Positions 1 to 8,649 of a DNA stretch of 39,283 nt are shown here, piece after piece. Position 1 is the stretch's first letter, and every line of letters starts with the position of its first letter. The stretch is taken from positions 1 to 39,283 of the forward strand of contig NZ_ARZY01000042.1 of NCBI RefSeq assembly GCF_000568405.1, written 5' to 3'. This DNA comes from Catenovulum agarivorans DS-2. Lineage in GTDB: Bacteria; Pseudomonadota; Gammaproteobacteria; Enterobacterales; Alteromonadaceae. The position numbers and the translations under genes are program-made. The notes beneath the pieces are model-generated. The model made no database searches. It saw only the letters and a program-made list of their open reading frames with translations, and was not told the DNA's origin.

Positions 1-31
1 TAGGCGGCTCAAAGTTTCCGTCTTCTAATGC
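1..31. repeat. Direct repeat copy 1, 3' coding end of a lipoprotein gene
   Basis: These 31 bases are identical to 5029-5059, where they form most of the last codons of the DUF2989-like lipoprotein gene. Read on the minus strand they encode ALEDGNFEPP. Identity stops at base 32. The copy may extend left beyond the window edge. It could be a remnant of a duplicated gene or one side of an insertion. Confidence 0.85.
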
Positions 32-180
32 ACTAACCAATCCGATATTCACTACGGAACGTCAGCTTTTTTTACAATCCAAATTTATCTGATTTTTAGT
101 TATTTGAATTTTAAGCATTTTTGGTATTGGTATATCAATTGCTTAAAAATAGCACAACTGATAAAAAAGGATACCAACTC

Positions 181-1197
181 ATGACTCCTAACAAAATTAA
201 ACTGTTGGCTGTTGCAATTTCTACCATCTTGGGTACGCATATTGCCCCCGTTTATGCATTTCCAACAGATATTGAACTTTCGGCTAATACAGATGTAACG
301 CTAAATGGTGATAATAGCACTGATTCAGACACCGACAATACGAGTGTCTATGCTTCATCTTATTTATACAGTGGCAATGATTGGGCGGATGCAAACGCAT
401 CAGCAAATGATCAAGGTTGGATTTACAGTAATGCTTATGGTTATGGCGCTGACTTTGATGCTATGTCAACGGTTACCCAATCTGTTACTGTGACTAACGA
501 TACAGGCCTCGACCAGTTTATTGATTTCACGTTTACAATTAACTTTGGTAGTTTGAGCGTTTATGGATTCGAATATGAACCAGCCTTTGAAACAGGAGAG
601 TATATAACCGCTAGTTATATGGCTGATATCCGACTAAACGACACTAGTATATGGGATAGTTCTGCAGCTCTTACCTATGATGAGAATGGATATTCGTTTA
701 CTCAATCAGGTGCGTCACTGGCAAATTATGACGCTAGTAATCCTGAGTATTACGGTTGGGGAGAACAAACAGATACAATAGGATTAGGGTTGATAGGTGC
801 AGGAGAGAGTTTTACGCTCGACTACATAGTCAAAACACATTCGTTTGGTCAACCTGGTCTAATCGACGACTGCGACAACGGATATGGTGATTATGGTGAA
901 TACGGCGACGGTGGAGAATTCTTGGTTTTTAACACTTTTGTTGACGATTTTGATGACGGCTATGGTGACTATGGCGAATATGGTGATGGATATGGGTGTT
1001 TGTACAGTGCTTTAGATGCATACGCGCAATTTGGTGACCCGTTCGACTTTGGTGCTACACCTGCATTTACTGACGCTTCTTTTACCCAAAGCACGCCAGT
1101 TCCAGAGCCTAGTTCATTTGCCATCATTGGTGCAGGTTTAGCGGGTCTAGCATTTATGCGTAGACGACAAGAAAAAACAAAAAAGAACCTTAGTTAA
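181..1197 (+). CDS. PEP-CTERM sorting domain-containing secreted protein
   Basis: A 338-residue exported protein. I start it at ATG 181 because AAGGA sits 8-10 bases upstream and the first 25 or so residues form a signal peptide (basic start, hydrophobic core, VYA cleavage site). The C-terminus carries a PEP-CTERM signal: VPEP at residues 307-310, a hydrophobic stretch, then a basic tail starting RRR. In this family that tail is recognised and removed by an exosortase during export to the surface or exopolysaccharide. The middle is acidic and rich in Asn, Ser, Tyr and Gly. It holds two copies of a GYGDYGEYGDG unit, bracketed by cysteines. No exosortase gene is in the window. The body of the protein matches no family I recognise, so its role is unknown. 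It faces the glycosyltransferase and TPR genes convergently. Confidence 0.85.
   Translation: MTPNKIKLLAVAISTILGTHIAPVYAFPTDIELSANTDVTLNGDNSTDSDTDNTSVYASSYLYSGNDWADANASANDQGWIYSNAYGYGADFDAMSTVTQSVTVTNDTGLDQFIDFTFTINFGSLSVYGFEYEPAFETGEYITASYMADIRLNDTSIWDSSAALTYDENGYSFTQSGASLANYDASNPEYYGWGEQTDTIGLGLIGAGESFTLDYIVKTHSFGQPGLIDDCDNGYGDYGEYGDGGEFLVFNTFVDDFDDGYGDYGEYGDGYGCLYSALDAYAQFGDPFDFGATPAFTDASFTQSTPVPEPSSFAIIGAGLAGLAFMRRRQEKTKKNLS
880..989 (+). repeat. Two diverged coding repeats of an Asp/Gly/Tyr unit
   Basis: Bases 880-911 and 958-989 encode the same unit (GYGDYGEYGDG) with different synonymous codons, so the protein sequence has been kept while the DNA has drifted. The pattern of acidic residues and glycine suggests metal binding or an extended surface loop. 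That reading is an inference. Confidence 0.7.
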
Positions 1198-1213
1198 AAC
1201 CTGAACACTGTCT

Positions 1214-1248
1214 GTAATGGAAGCAAGTTGTTAGTCAGCTTCCATTAC
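1214..1248. terminator. Inverted repeat between convergent genes, possible terminator
   Basis: GTAATGGAAGC (1214-1224) is perfectly complementary to GCTTCCATTAC (1238-1248) across a 13-base loop. It lies between the convergent PEP-CTERM gene and the glycosyltransferase gene, and the latter's stop codon is in the loop. There is no clear U-run on either side, so termination is uncertain. Confidence 0.45.
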
Positions 1249-2430
1249 AATCTCCGCACATCGTTTGGCAATTTCCTCAGCGTGGAGTTCGCTGTTAAAT
1301 CCTAAGTAGCGATTCTTGAAGTTGGCTGCATTCGCCTTAATGCTGCTGTCTGCTATCATAAAGTTTAGCGCTTTGTGTATTGTACCAAGATTGCTTTCTG
1401 GTACAAGCGCCGCAGATAATCCCTGCTCTGTCAGTTTTTTTGCCAAGATTCTTTGCTCTAACTGATTTGGAATAACCAGCAAACGAATCCCTGATAGCAG
1501 TGCTGCTGCGACTGTACCATGTCCGGCATTGCAAATTATTAGGTCCACCTGGTTTTCAATCGCGCTCAATTTAATCGGCTGATCGCTAAAGTCTAGATTA
1601 GTGTATTGTTTTTTTAGTTGGCTAACATCTAATTTAGGAATGTGAATGAGTCCTTCAATTGGCAACTGGTTTAACGCTTCGAGCAACTGCTGATAATTTT
1701 TGGTTCGTGAATGAAGGTAAACAAAAACTTTGTATTTATCTGTCTTAAATTGATGAGACTGGCCTAAGTTAGTGGCATAACGTGCGCCCCAATAGTTATC
1801 AGAGTCTCTGTTAGAGTAGTGGTCTAGTTCTGGAAAAGTGCATAAAAAATCTTCTTCGACGGTAAATATTTCACTAACGCTTGCTAGTTCGGCTTGATTG
1901 AACTTTGTGATACTAGAATTAATTGTAGCCAAAACTCCGTCGTCAATTTTTTGCAGTGTATTTGATGATTGTGGAGGAAAAATATCAAATTGAGGCAAAA
2001 TTAACTGCCTGGGCGGCGAAAAAAAACCTGTACCAATCATGCAACTCTTTATGTTGAGTGTCTTCGCAGCCAAAACGGCTGACGGAGAATGATCCGCTAC
2101 TATTAAGTCTACTGATAGTGTTTGCAATAAAGTTCGCCATGTACCTAGAAGATTTGTCAGTAGTTGAGGGTTGTTATATCCAAGATGGGATATTATGTGG
2201 GAGTAGCTGAGTGTGGCAGAGCGATTGCTATTGGTATTTCGAGTGCAAGGTGACTGAAAAATTAACGTGTTTTCATCAAAATTTTTTTTAATTAAATGTG
2301 CAAAGTCAAGATGACGAATAATCCAAGAGACTTTTATACCCATTGTCTGTAAATGTTTAGCAATTGGAATAAACCCCGAAATATGTCCATACCCTTCGCC
2401 AAACTCCCAACAAAATACGATGTGTTTCAT
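1231..2430 (-). CDS. Glycosyltransferase, GT-B fold (GT1/GT28-like)
   Basis: A 399-residue protein with the layout of UDP-sugar-dependent GT-B enzymes. The N-terminus has a Gly-rich loop (GEGYGHISG) after a first beta strand. The C-terminal half has CNAGHGTVAAALLSG followed by LLVIPNQLEQ, which matches the nucleotide-sugar binding region of GT1/MurG-like enzymes. No signal peptide or membrane segment is seen, so it probably acts in the cytoplasm. I start it at ATG 2430, not 2442, because a GGAAA ribosome site precedes 2430 and none precedes 2442. One base separates this ATG from the stop of the upstream TPR lipoprotein gene, which implies translational coupling. The substrate is unknown. The neighbourhood suggests a surface glycan or a glycosylated PEP-CTERM protein, which is inference. 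Confidence 0.8.
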   Translation of the reverse strand: MKHIVFCWEFGEGYGHISGFIPIAKHLQTMGIKVSWIIRHLDFAHLIKKNFDENTLIFQSPCTRNTNSNRSATLSYSHIISHLGYNNPQLLTNLLGTWRTLLQTLSVDLIVADHSPSAVLAAKTLNIKSCMIGTGFFSPPRQLILPQFDIFPPQSSNTLQKIDDGVLATINSSITKFNQAELASVSEIFTVEEDFLCTFPELDHYSNRDSDNYWGARYATNLGQSHQFKTDKYKVFVYLHSRTKNYQQLLEALNQLPIEGLIHIPKLDVSQLKKQYTNLDFSDQPIKLSAIENQVDLIICNAGHGTVAAALLSGIRLLVIPNQLEQRILAKKLTEQGLSAALVPESNLGTIHKALNFMIADSSIKANAANFKNRYLGFNSELHAEEIAKRCAEIVMEAD

Positions 2431-2431
2431 G

Positions 2432-4924
2432 TTATTTTCCATAAATTTTAGTTCGAGTGCTCAGAACACTCTGCTCTGCGGGGCTCAATTCGTATGCCAT
2501 GTCGATAAAATGTTTTGCTTTATCCACATTTCCTTGTTTATTGAGGTACCAAGCTAGATTGTTACTCAGTTGCCAATTCGTCTGTGCTAATTTGTGTACA
2601 CTCGGTACATCGACGATTTGTAAGGCTTGGTCAGTGTGAGTATCAGCAAACCACATAAACGCATCTATTCTAAGGCCAATTTCTTGTGGATAATGCTTTA
2701 GATATTCAATCGTTATTTCTAATAGCTGAGTCTGGATATTTATATAACTAGTCAAACGATGAAACTTATATATTAGCTGTTTATTTGCTGACAACTTAAA
2801 CGCATTTTGATACGCATTTGCGGCATCGCTATACCTTTTCTCAATGGCTGCTATATTTCCTATCAACTCAAAATAATGAGCGTTGGGTTTAACGGCATTG
2901 GAATAGCTTTTGAGCTGTTGTTTGGCTTTGTTAATCTTGTTATCGACTATGTAAAGGTTGGCAAGCTCTAACTGAAAATTCACATTGTTTGGAAATACGC
3001 TCAACGCATGTTTTAATAACTCGACTGCTTGGCTGGTTTGCTTTAAATGTCTTAACATCAGTAAGCGCAACTGAATTCCATCTATTGAATTGGCTTGAGG
3101 GTGTGCAGAAAATTGCTTAGCAATCTCTTCTATTTGAGTCTGATTGTTTTGCTGTTGATTGACTAGAAAATATAATTTCCAGTGGTCAATTTTTCTATGT
3201 TCAAGCGTAATTTTGGAGAGCTCTTGCTCTAATAAAAGCCATTGCTTGTGTTTATACAACAACTTTAGATATGGCATTTTTATATCTGGGTTGGTTGTCG
3301 ATGTGACTTGTTCTTTTATAGTTTGCCAGTTGATTTTAGGACTATTTTGCCAAGCAACTAAAAATGCATTGAATGCACCAGGATTATTTGGATCCAGCGT
3401 GAGTAACTGGCTAGAGTAAGTTAGCATTTCTTGCCAATTTTGTTGTGATTTTGCCAAAAATATCTTGTAGTTTAGTGCTATATGGTTTGTGGTGCCATCA
3501 GTTAAAAGGCTGTCGAAAATCTCGTCTGCCGCTGTTTGTCTGCCTGTTTTCCATGCAATTAGCGCCTGCATGGTTTTGGCAATTTCACTATCTGGATGGT
3601 TTTGTAACCATGCATCTACTCGGTCTTTTGCAAGTTCAACCTTATCGTTTTGTAGCCACTTAATGACTGAAAAAGAATCTTTCAAGTCGGAACCACTGGC
3701 TTGTGGAAATGATTTCACAATAGAAATATAAAAATGATGGTATTTCTGATTGTTAATGTAGTTTTCTAGTTTTTGCTGGCTGATATCAGTGATGTGCTGT
3801 TTTTCAAGTTCGTCAACTTCATTTATTAAGTAACTAGCAAGCGTAATATCCTCTTGAGAGGCAAATTCAAGTTGCTTGTATAATTCGATGGCTTTTTGGT
3901 GTCCATCATTTTTTAATTCTAGAATGGTTAGGATACGAAGAATGGGGTCATTGCCTGCAAGTTTGGGGGCTAAAGGCGATAGTAGCTTAAATGCTAGTTG
4001 ATATTGTTCTAAGTGATATGCGCTCATGCCCGCAACAGTGCGTAGCGATTTGGTATCCAAACCCGTTTGCAAGGCTTTATTTGCAGAGTGTAAGGCTGAT
4101 TTATAGTCTTGTTGCTGATATGCCAATGTTGCCACGAATTGATTAACAATCGGTCGCTTATCATTCGTGATGACTAATTGTTGTGTATGTGCTTTTGCGA
4201 TGGCAGTTTTATCCAGCTGTAATGCAAGTTGAACAATATAAACATGAATATTGGGGTACTTAGGACTTTGTGTATAGACCGTCAAAAATTTTTGCAGTGC
4301 CTGTTCCTTTTTTCCAGAATCTGCAAGCTTTCGAGCGTGTAATATAACCAACCGCCTGTCTGCATTTGAATGCTTTGTTTGCTCAGATAGTGTATTTAAG
4401 ATTTGTTTAGTTTTATTCGGTTGCGTCTCCAACAATAGTTCATAGTTTGTGACTAAGAACCAATCGTTATTATTTGCTGTGATTTTTATAAACTCTTTTG
4501 ATGCTAACGGAATATCGTTTGAATATAACGCCTTCCTAGTCAAATAAGCTTGTCGTAAGTTTGGATTGTCTACTTTTTTTAACGCGTCTGATAAATCTGC
4601 TAGTTGCCTATTTTGTAACAATGATTCTAAATAAGCGTCTACTTCAGATTCTACTTGAGGCTGTTTCGCTAAAACTGGTTTAAGGAAGCGAGCAGATTGT
4701 AGAAATAACCCTATTTGATAGTAAAACTTCCCTGCAGCTACCCTTATTTCAGGGTTATCTGTGTATTTTTGAAGCGCATTTTTTACTTCTATTTCCGCTT
4801 GTCTGAATTGCTGTTCCTGGGTGAGTTCCTCAATATCTATTATGGCTTGATGTGCCGTTTTGTTCCATCCGCAGCTAGTTAAAACAATTAATGTGCTTAA
4901 TAACAACGCGATTTTGATGTTCAC
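2432..4924 (-). CDS. TPR-repeat lipoprotein, PrsT-like
   Basis: An 830-residue protein starting at GTG 4924, with AAGGG just upstream. The first 18 residues form a lipoprotein signal peptide with lipobox LTSC (Cys18). The remainder is almost entirely helical and reads as tandem tetratricopeptide repeats, with alternating alanine/leucine/tyrosine helices and units such as LELANLYIVDNKINKA and ELIGNIAAIEKRYSDA. Very long TPR lipoproteins of this type (PrsT) occur in PEP-CTERM/exosortase exopolysaccharide loci. The PEP-CTERM protein next door makes this the best guess, but other TPR lipoproteins are possible. It probably sits in the outer membrane facing the periplasm as an assembly scaffold. 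It is co-transcribed with the downstream glycosyltransferase (1-base gap). Confidence 0.75.
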   Translation of the reverse strand: MNIKIALLLSTLIVLTSCGWNKTAHQAIIDIEELTQEQQFRQAEIEVKNALQKYTDNPEIRVAAGKFYYQIGLFLQSARFLKPVLAKQPQVESEVDAYLESLLQNRQLADLSDALKKVDNPNLRQAYLTRKALYSNDIPLASKEFIKITANNNDWFLVTNYELLLETQPNKTKQILNTLSEQTKHSNADRRLVILHARKLADSGKKEQALQKFLTVYTQSPKYPNIHVYIVQLALQLDKTAIAKAHTQQLVITNDKRPIVNQFVATLAYQQQDYKSALHSANKALQTGLDTKSLRTVAGMSAYHLEQYQLAFKLLSPLAPKLAGNDPILRILTILELKNDGHQKAIELYKQLEFASQEDITLASYLINEVDELEKQHITDISQQKLENYINNQKYHHFYISIVKSFPQASGSDLKDSFSVIKWLQNDKVELAKDRVDAWLQNHPDSEIAKTMQALIAWKTGRQTAADEIFDSLLTDGTTNHIALNYKIFLAKSQQNWQEMLTYSSQLLTLDPNNPGAFNAFLVAWQNSPKINWQTIKEQVTSTTNPDIKMPYLKLLYKHKQWLLLEQELSKITLEHRKIDHWKLYFLVNQQQNNQTQIEEIAKQFSAHPQANSIDGIQLRLLMLRHLKQTSQAVELLKHALSVFPNNVNFQLELANLYIVDNKINKAKQQLKSYSNAVKPNAHYFELIGNIAAIEKRYSDAANAYQNAFKLSANKQLIYKFHRLTSYINIQTQLLEITIEYLKHYPQEIGLRIDAFMWFADTHTDQALQIVDVPSVHKLAQTNWQLSNNLAWYLNKQGNVDKAKHFIDMAYELSPAEQSVLSTRTKIYGK

Positions 4925-5020
4925 AACAGACCCTTATTCATTTTTCCTTAGCTGCAATGCAAATATTAGCATATGGCGCAACAACCTCAATTAATCATAG
5001 TACACTTGTTAAGTAGAACG

Positions 5021-5824
5021 TTATCTTTTAGGCGGCTCAAAGTTTCCGTCTTCTAATGCTGTTTCATAGTCATTTGCAATATCATCTAATTGTGAGATTG
5101 GCACGCCTTCTGTTTTAAGTACTGCGCGCAATGGAGCTAAATCAATATCACTTACACCAAACTCTTTGGCAAGTTTACCCCATACATAAGCGTGTTTATA
5201 TTTTTCTTCTTTTAAGTACAAGGTACTCAAAGTATTGAGAATCTCTGGGTTGATAACATCGTCTTTGCCGTACAACTCTAAAGCTCGATATAGCGTATCT
5301 ATTGTCAAATCACGATTAAATTTTACATAGTAAGTGGCTAATTTAAATTGAAGCTCTGGCGTTTGTAAAACACCGCTATCACGCAAAGCTAAGAATCGGC
5401 TCATTGCATCTTCATCACCGTTTCTTGACCAGTGCCAATACAATAAGTTCGGGTCGTTACTATCGGCTGTTGCCTTTGATAAACGCTCAAGCTCTCTGAC
5501 TGAGGTCACAAACCCTTTAACTCGGCCCGTTTGCTTGTCTTTTAACTTAATATGCTCAATAAAAGATGCTTTCTCTACGCAGGTAGAGTATTTTTCAAAA
5601 TCAGTGATCAGCTTATATCTAACTTCATCGCTTGGGTTGATAGACTCGTTAAATCGTCCAAATATCACTTCTTTGCGTTCTTTTTTACACCAAGCATCAT
5701 CATTTAAATCTTCGCAAAATTCAGGGGTGTTTTTGCAGATAGATTTTAACGTGACGCCTTGTTCACAACCAAACAAAAAAGACAAGGGTAGAAAGCATAT
5801 CGGTAAAAGTCGGGTCTTATTCAA
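5021..5824 (-). CDS. DUF2989-like lipoprotein
   Basis: A 267-residue lipoprotein with a TTG start at 5824. GGAAGAG lies 5 bases upstream and a TATAAT lies about 17 bases upstream, and no other start keeps the signal peptide. The lipobox is LFGC (Cys20). A cysteine-rich motif follows (ICKNTPEFCEDLNDDAWCKKER), as in the DUF2989 family of Alteromonadales and Vibrionales. The second half is helical and resembles TPR/Sel1 repeats (residues about 125-235). The function is unknown. The last codons lie in a 31-bp segment duplicated at the window start. A divergent thioredoxin-like gene shares its promoter region. Confidence 0.7.
   Translation of the reverse strand: MNKTRLLPICFLPLSFLFGCEQGVTLKSICKNTPEFCEDLNDDAWCKKERKEVIFGRFNESINPSDEVRYKLITDFEKYSTCVEKASFIEHIKLKDKQTGRVKGFVTSVRELERLSKATADSNDPNLLYWHWSRNGDEDAMSRFLALRDSGVLQTPELQFKLATYYVKFNRDLTIDTLYRALELYGKDDVINPEILNTLSTLYLKEEKYKHAYVWGKLAKEFGVSDIDLAPLRAVLKTEGVPISQLDDIANDYETALEDGNFEPPKR
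5029..5059. repeat. Direct repeat copy 2, inside the 3' end of the lipoprotein gene
   Basis: Exact 31-bp match to bases 1-31 in the same orientation, about 5.0 kb apart. This copy is in frame in the intact gene (codons for ALEDGNFEPP). The two copies flank the PEP-CTERM, glycosyltransferase and TPR genes. Confidence 0.85.
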
Positions 5825-5840
5825 AAGGGCTCTTCCGTTT

Positions 5841-5846
5841 ATTATA
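5841..5846 (-). promoter_or_regulatory. -10 element of the DUF2989-like lipoprotein gene
   Basis: The minus strand reads TATAAT, 17 bases upstream of the TTG start. No convincing -35 is seen. The 72-base gap to the divergent thioredoxin gene must hold both promoters. Confidence 0.4.
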
Positions 5847-5896
5847 GAGATTGCGAATAGCTGTTTTTAAAAGCTTTTAAAAAAGGATAAACCAAA

Positions 5897-6430
5897 ATGT
5901 CACTAAAAAGAATGGCTAAGTGGGCAATTGAGTTGTTTTTTATGTTGTTAATCATTTCAGCATTCTTCTGGTTTCAATCGCGAAATATGCTTGAAACCGG
6001 CCATCGAATTGAACGTGTCACGGTGAACGGCCAAGTAGACAAATGGTTAAATACACAAATGGGCGTTACGGAAATTAATTTAGCCAGTGGTGACGGCCCG
6101 AGTCTAGTTTATTTCATTGCGCCTTGGTGTAGTGTTTGTCATCTAAGTATTGATAATTTACAAAGTTTGTATGCAGATTATCCTGGCAAACTCAATTTAT
6201 ATGTTATTGCGTTAAGTTTTGACAATAGTGATGAGGTTGTCAGCTTTGTAGAGCAACACAGTTTAACCTTTCCCATTTATCTAGGGGATGAGAAGTTGGC
6301 GCAATCTGTCAATGTATCGGCTTTCCCGAGTTACTATTATTTAGATAACCAAGGTGAGGTTGTCGCAAAAGCGGTTGGATACACAACCGAAACCGAGTTA
6401 AAGGTTAAACACTGGCTGCATTTTGAATAA
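5897..6430 (+). CDS. TlpA/ResA-like membrane-anchored thioredoxin
   Basis: A 177-residue protein with one N-terminal membrane segment (residues about 9-26) and a thioredoxin-fold domain outside the membrane. The redox motif is CSVC (Cys78 and Cys81) after FIAPW, and a cis-proline segment (SAFPSYY) lies near residue 144. This is the layout of TlpA/ResA proteins, which reduce disulfides on the periplasmic side, often for cytochrome c or other cysteine proteins. The start at ATG 5897 is supported by AAAGGA about 8 bases upstream. It is divergent from the Cys-rich DUF2989-like lipoprotein, which might be a substrate (inference). The partner is otherwise unknown. Confidence 0.8.
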   Translation: MSLKRMAKWAIELFFMLLIISAFFWFQSRNMLETGHRIERVTVNGQVDKWLNTQMGVTEINLASGDGPSLVYFIAPWCSVCHLSIDNLQSLYADYPGKLNLYVIALSFDNSDEVVSFVEQHSLTFPIYLGDEKLAQSVNVSAFPSYYYLDNQGEVVAKAVGYTTETELKVKHWLHFE

Positions 6431-6494
6431 ATCCCCGTGTTTCATTGTAGAGGCTAAGCGACTACAAACCTCGCAATTGCCGTTTGCTTGGGTG

Positions 6495-6520
6495 TATAAT
6501 GCCGCCTCAACTTTATGAGG
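6495..6520 (+). promoter_or_regulatory. rlmKL -10 box and 5' hairpin masking the ribosome site
   Basis: TATAAT is at 6495-6500. Transcription from it would begin near 6507. CCTCA at 6505-6509 can pair with TGAGG at 6516-6520, and TGAGG holds the GAGG ribosome site for the ATG at 6527. The -35 is poor. Confidence 0.4.
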
Positions 6521-6526
6521 TAAATA

Positions 6527-8638
6527 ATGGCAAAGTTTTTAGTCACAACATCCAAAGGTTTAGAAAATTTACTAGAAAGTGAATTAACTGAGCTTGGCAT
6601 TGAAAATATCAAGCTATCCGTTTCGTCGGTATGGTTTGAGGGAACAATGGAGCAGGCTTATCGCCTTTGTTACACCTCTAGACTTGCCAATAAAGTATTG
6701 TTAGAACTTGCCTCTGGTGATTGTGCCAACAAAAATGATTTATATAAAGTTTGTCAATCTGTTGATTGGCCAATGCAATTTTCAGACAAGGTTACGTTAA
6801 GTGTAGATTTTAATGGCACTAATGATGCTTTGCGCAATACTCAGTATAGTGCTCAGGTCATCAAAGATGCGATATGTGACATATTCAACGAGGAGTTAGG
6901 TCGCCGTCCCAATGTTGATAAATCCAATGCCGATATCCGTATTCAAGGGCGTTTAATTAAAAAGCAGGCGCACATCTTTTTAGATTTCTCTGGTGCGAGT
7001 TTGCATCAGCGTGGCTATCGAACCCAAGCAGGACGCGCGCCAATTAAAGAAAATATTGCAGCTGCAGTTGTTATGCGTAGCGGGTGGTTGCAGCAACCAA
7101 ATGCACCATTGGTCGATTATTTTTGTGGGTCTGGCACATTGTTGATTGAAGCGGCACAAATGGCGTGTAATATGCCTGCACAACAATACCGACGAAAGTG
7201 GGGATTTGACGCCTGGTTATCTCATAACAAAGCGCTATTCGAGCAAATAAAGACGGAATACGACCAACAAATAATCGAAGATGGTTCATTTCAACTTTAT
7301 GGTTTCGATATCAATAACCGTGAATTATCCGTTGCAAAACAAAATGCTGATGATGCAGGTGTTGCCAAATATATCCACTTTGAGCGACAAAATGCGGTAG
7401 ATCATACGTTGAAAGTGAAATCTGAAACTGGTTTTATTGTTTCAAATCCGCCTTATGGTGAGCGGTTGGAAGACCAAGTCGCGATTGCGCACTTATACTT
7501 AGATTTTGGCCATAATATCAAACAGCAACATGCTGGTTGGTCTCTTACCCTTATATCTTCAGCCATTGACGCAATGCGCTATTTAAAACTCTCGGCTAAT
7601 AAAAAGTATAAAGTTAAAAATGCCGCATTGGATTGTATTGTTGCTAATTATCAAATAGAAGCAGCTCAAGACACTACTCACCCTAGAGAAGGTTTGGCGG
7701 TTGAGTTTCAAAATAGGTTAAAGAAAAATTTTAAACAATTTTCTAAACAAGCGCGTCAAGCCGATACCGAATGCTATCGTGTATATGATAGTGATTTACC
7801 GAATTATAATGTCGCGATTGACATTTATAACGACTCTTTGGTCATCTACGAATATGCTGCACCAAAAAGTGTACCAGTCGAAAAAGCGCAAGCTCGGCTA
7901 AACGAAGTACTATTAACAGCACCATTTGTATTAGGTACAGAACCAAGCAAGATTGCATTAAAGGTGCGTAAAAAGCAAAAAGGTAATGAACAATATAAAA
8001 AGGCTGCTGATCGTGGTGAGGTCATGACGGTCAGAGAAGGGCCCGCGCAGTTTTACGTCAACTTGTACGATTATTTAGACACAGGGTTGTTTTTAGATCA
8101 CAGAGATATGCGTAAACTGATTGGCCAAGTCAGCCAAGGTAAATCTGTGCTCAATCTATTTTCATATACATGCAGTGTGAGTGTTCATGCCGCATTAGGT
8201 GGAGCAACTCAAGTGACTTCGGTTGATCTATCAAAAAAATACTTGGATTGGGGTAAACAAAATTTTGAGTTAAATGGCATTAACTCAACATGGCATCCCT
8301 TTATCGCTATGGATAGTATCGATTGGTTAAAGCGAACCAATAACAAGTTTGATTTAATTTTTATCGACCCACCTAGTTTTTCGAACTCAAAAAAACTAGC
8401 GCATGATTTTGATGTGCAAAGAGATCATATTAAATTACTGCGTTTGGCTTTAGAGCATTTGAACGAGGGGGGAGATATCTATTTCTCAAACAATTTACGT
8501 TCATTTAGCTTAGATGAATCCTCTTTGGCTGAGATAGGCTTGCAATGGCAAGATTTAACCAATAAAACCATGCCGTTTGATTTTAAGCGTAAATCGAATA
8601 TCCGTCAGGCGTGGCGATTATTTAAAACGGCAAAGTAA
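6527..8638 (+). CDS. rlmL: Bifunctional 23S rRNA methyltransferase RlmKL (m2G2445 / m7G2069)
   Basis: A 703-residue fusion of two SAM-dependent methyltransferases acting on 23S rRNA, as in E. coli RlmL/RlmKL (702 residues). The N-terminal half has a THUMP RNA-binding domain (about 45-155), then a methyltransferase domain with DYFCGSGTLLIEAA (about 198) and SNPPYGER (about 306), the RlmL part that makes m2G2445. The C-terminal half has NLFSYTCS (about 542), a VDLSKKYL SAM-binding acidic loop, and FIDPPSFSNSKK (about 613), the RlmK part that makes m7G2069. GAGG precedes ATG 6527. It is the first gene of a tight operon with the glutaredoxin-like gene, uup and the DUF3466 gene. Confidence 0.97.
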   Translation: MAKFLVTTSKGLENLLESELTELGIENIKLSVSSVWFEGTMEQAYRLCYTSRLANKVLLELASGDCANKNDLYKVCQSVDWPMQFSDKVTLSVDFNGTNDALRNTQYSAQVIKDAICDIFNEELGRRPNVDKSNADIRIQGRLIKKQAHIFLDFSGASLHQRGYRTQAGRAPIKENIAAAVVMRSGWLQQPNAPLVDYFCGSGTLLIEAAQMACNMPAQQYRRKWGFDAWLSHNKALFEQIKTEYDQQIIEDGSFQLYGFDINNRELSVAKQNADDAGVAKYIHFERQNAVDHTLKVKSETGFIVSNPPYGERLEDQVAIAHLYLDFGHNIKQQHAGWSLTLISSAIDAMRYLKLSANKKYKVKNAALDCIVANYQIEAAQDTTHPREGLAVEFQNRLKKNFKQFSKQARQADTECYRVYDSDLPNYNVAIDIYNDSLVIYEYAAPKSVPVEKAQARLNEVLLTAPFVLGTEPSKIALKVRKKQKGNEQYKKAADRGEVMTVREGPAQFYVNLYDYLDTGLFLDHRDMRKLIGQVSQGKSVLNLFSYTCSVSVHAALGGATQVTSVDLSKKYLDWGKQNFELNGINSTWHPFIAMDSIDWLKRTNNKFDLIFIDPPSFSNSKKLAHDFDVQRDHIKLLRLALEHLNEGGDIYFSNNLRSFSLDESSLAEIGLQWQDLTNKTMPFDFKRKSNIRQAWRLFKTAK

Positions 8639-8649
8639 CAAGCAAACCA

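Noticed and set aside
1198-1210. AACCTGAACACTG resembles the start of the MITE terminal repeat (18629 onward)
   Set aside because: Only about 12 of 13 bases match and the likeness ends there; no partner end is nearby.
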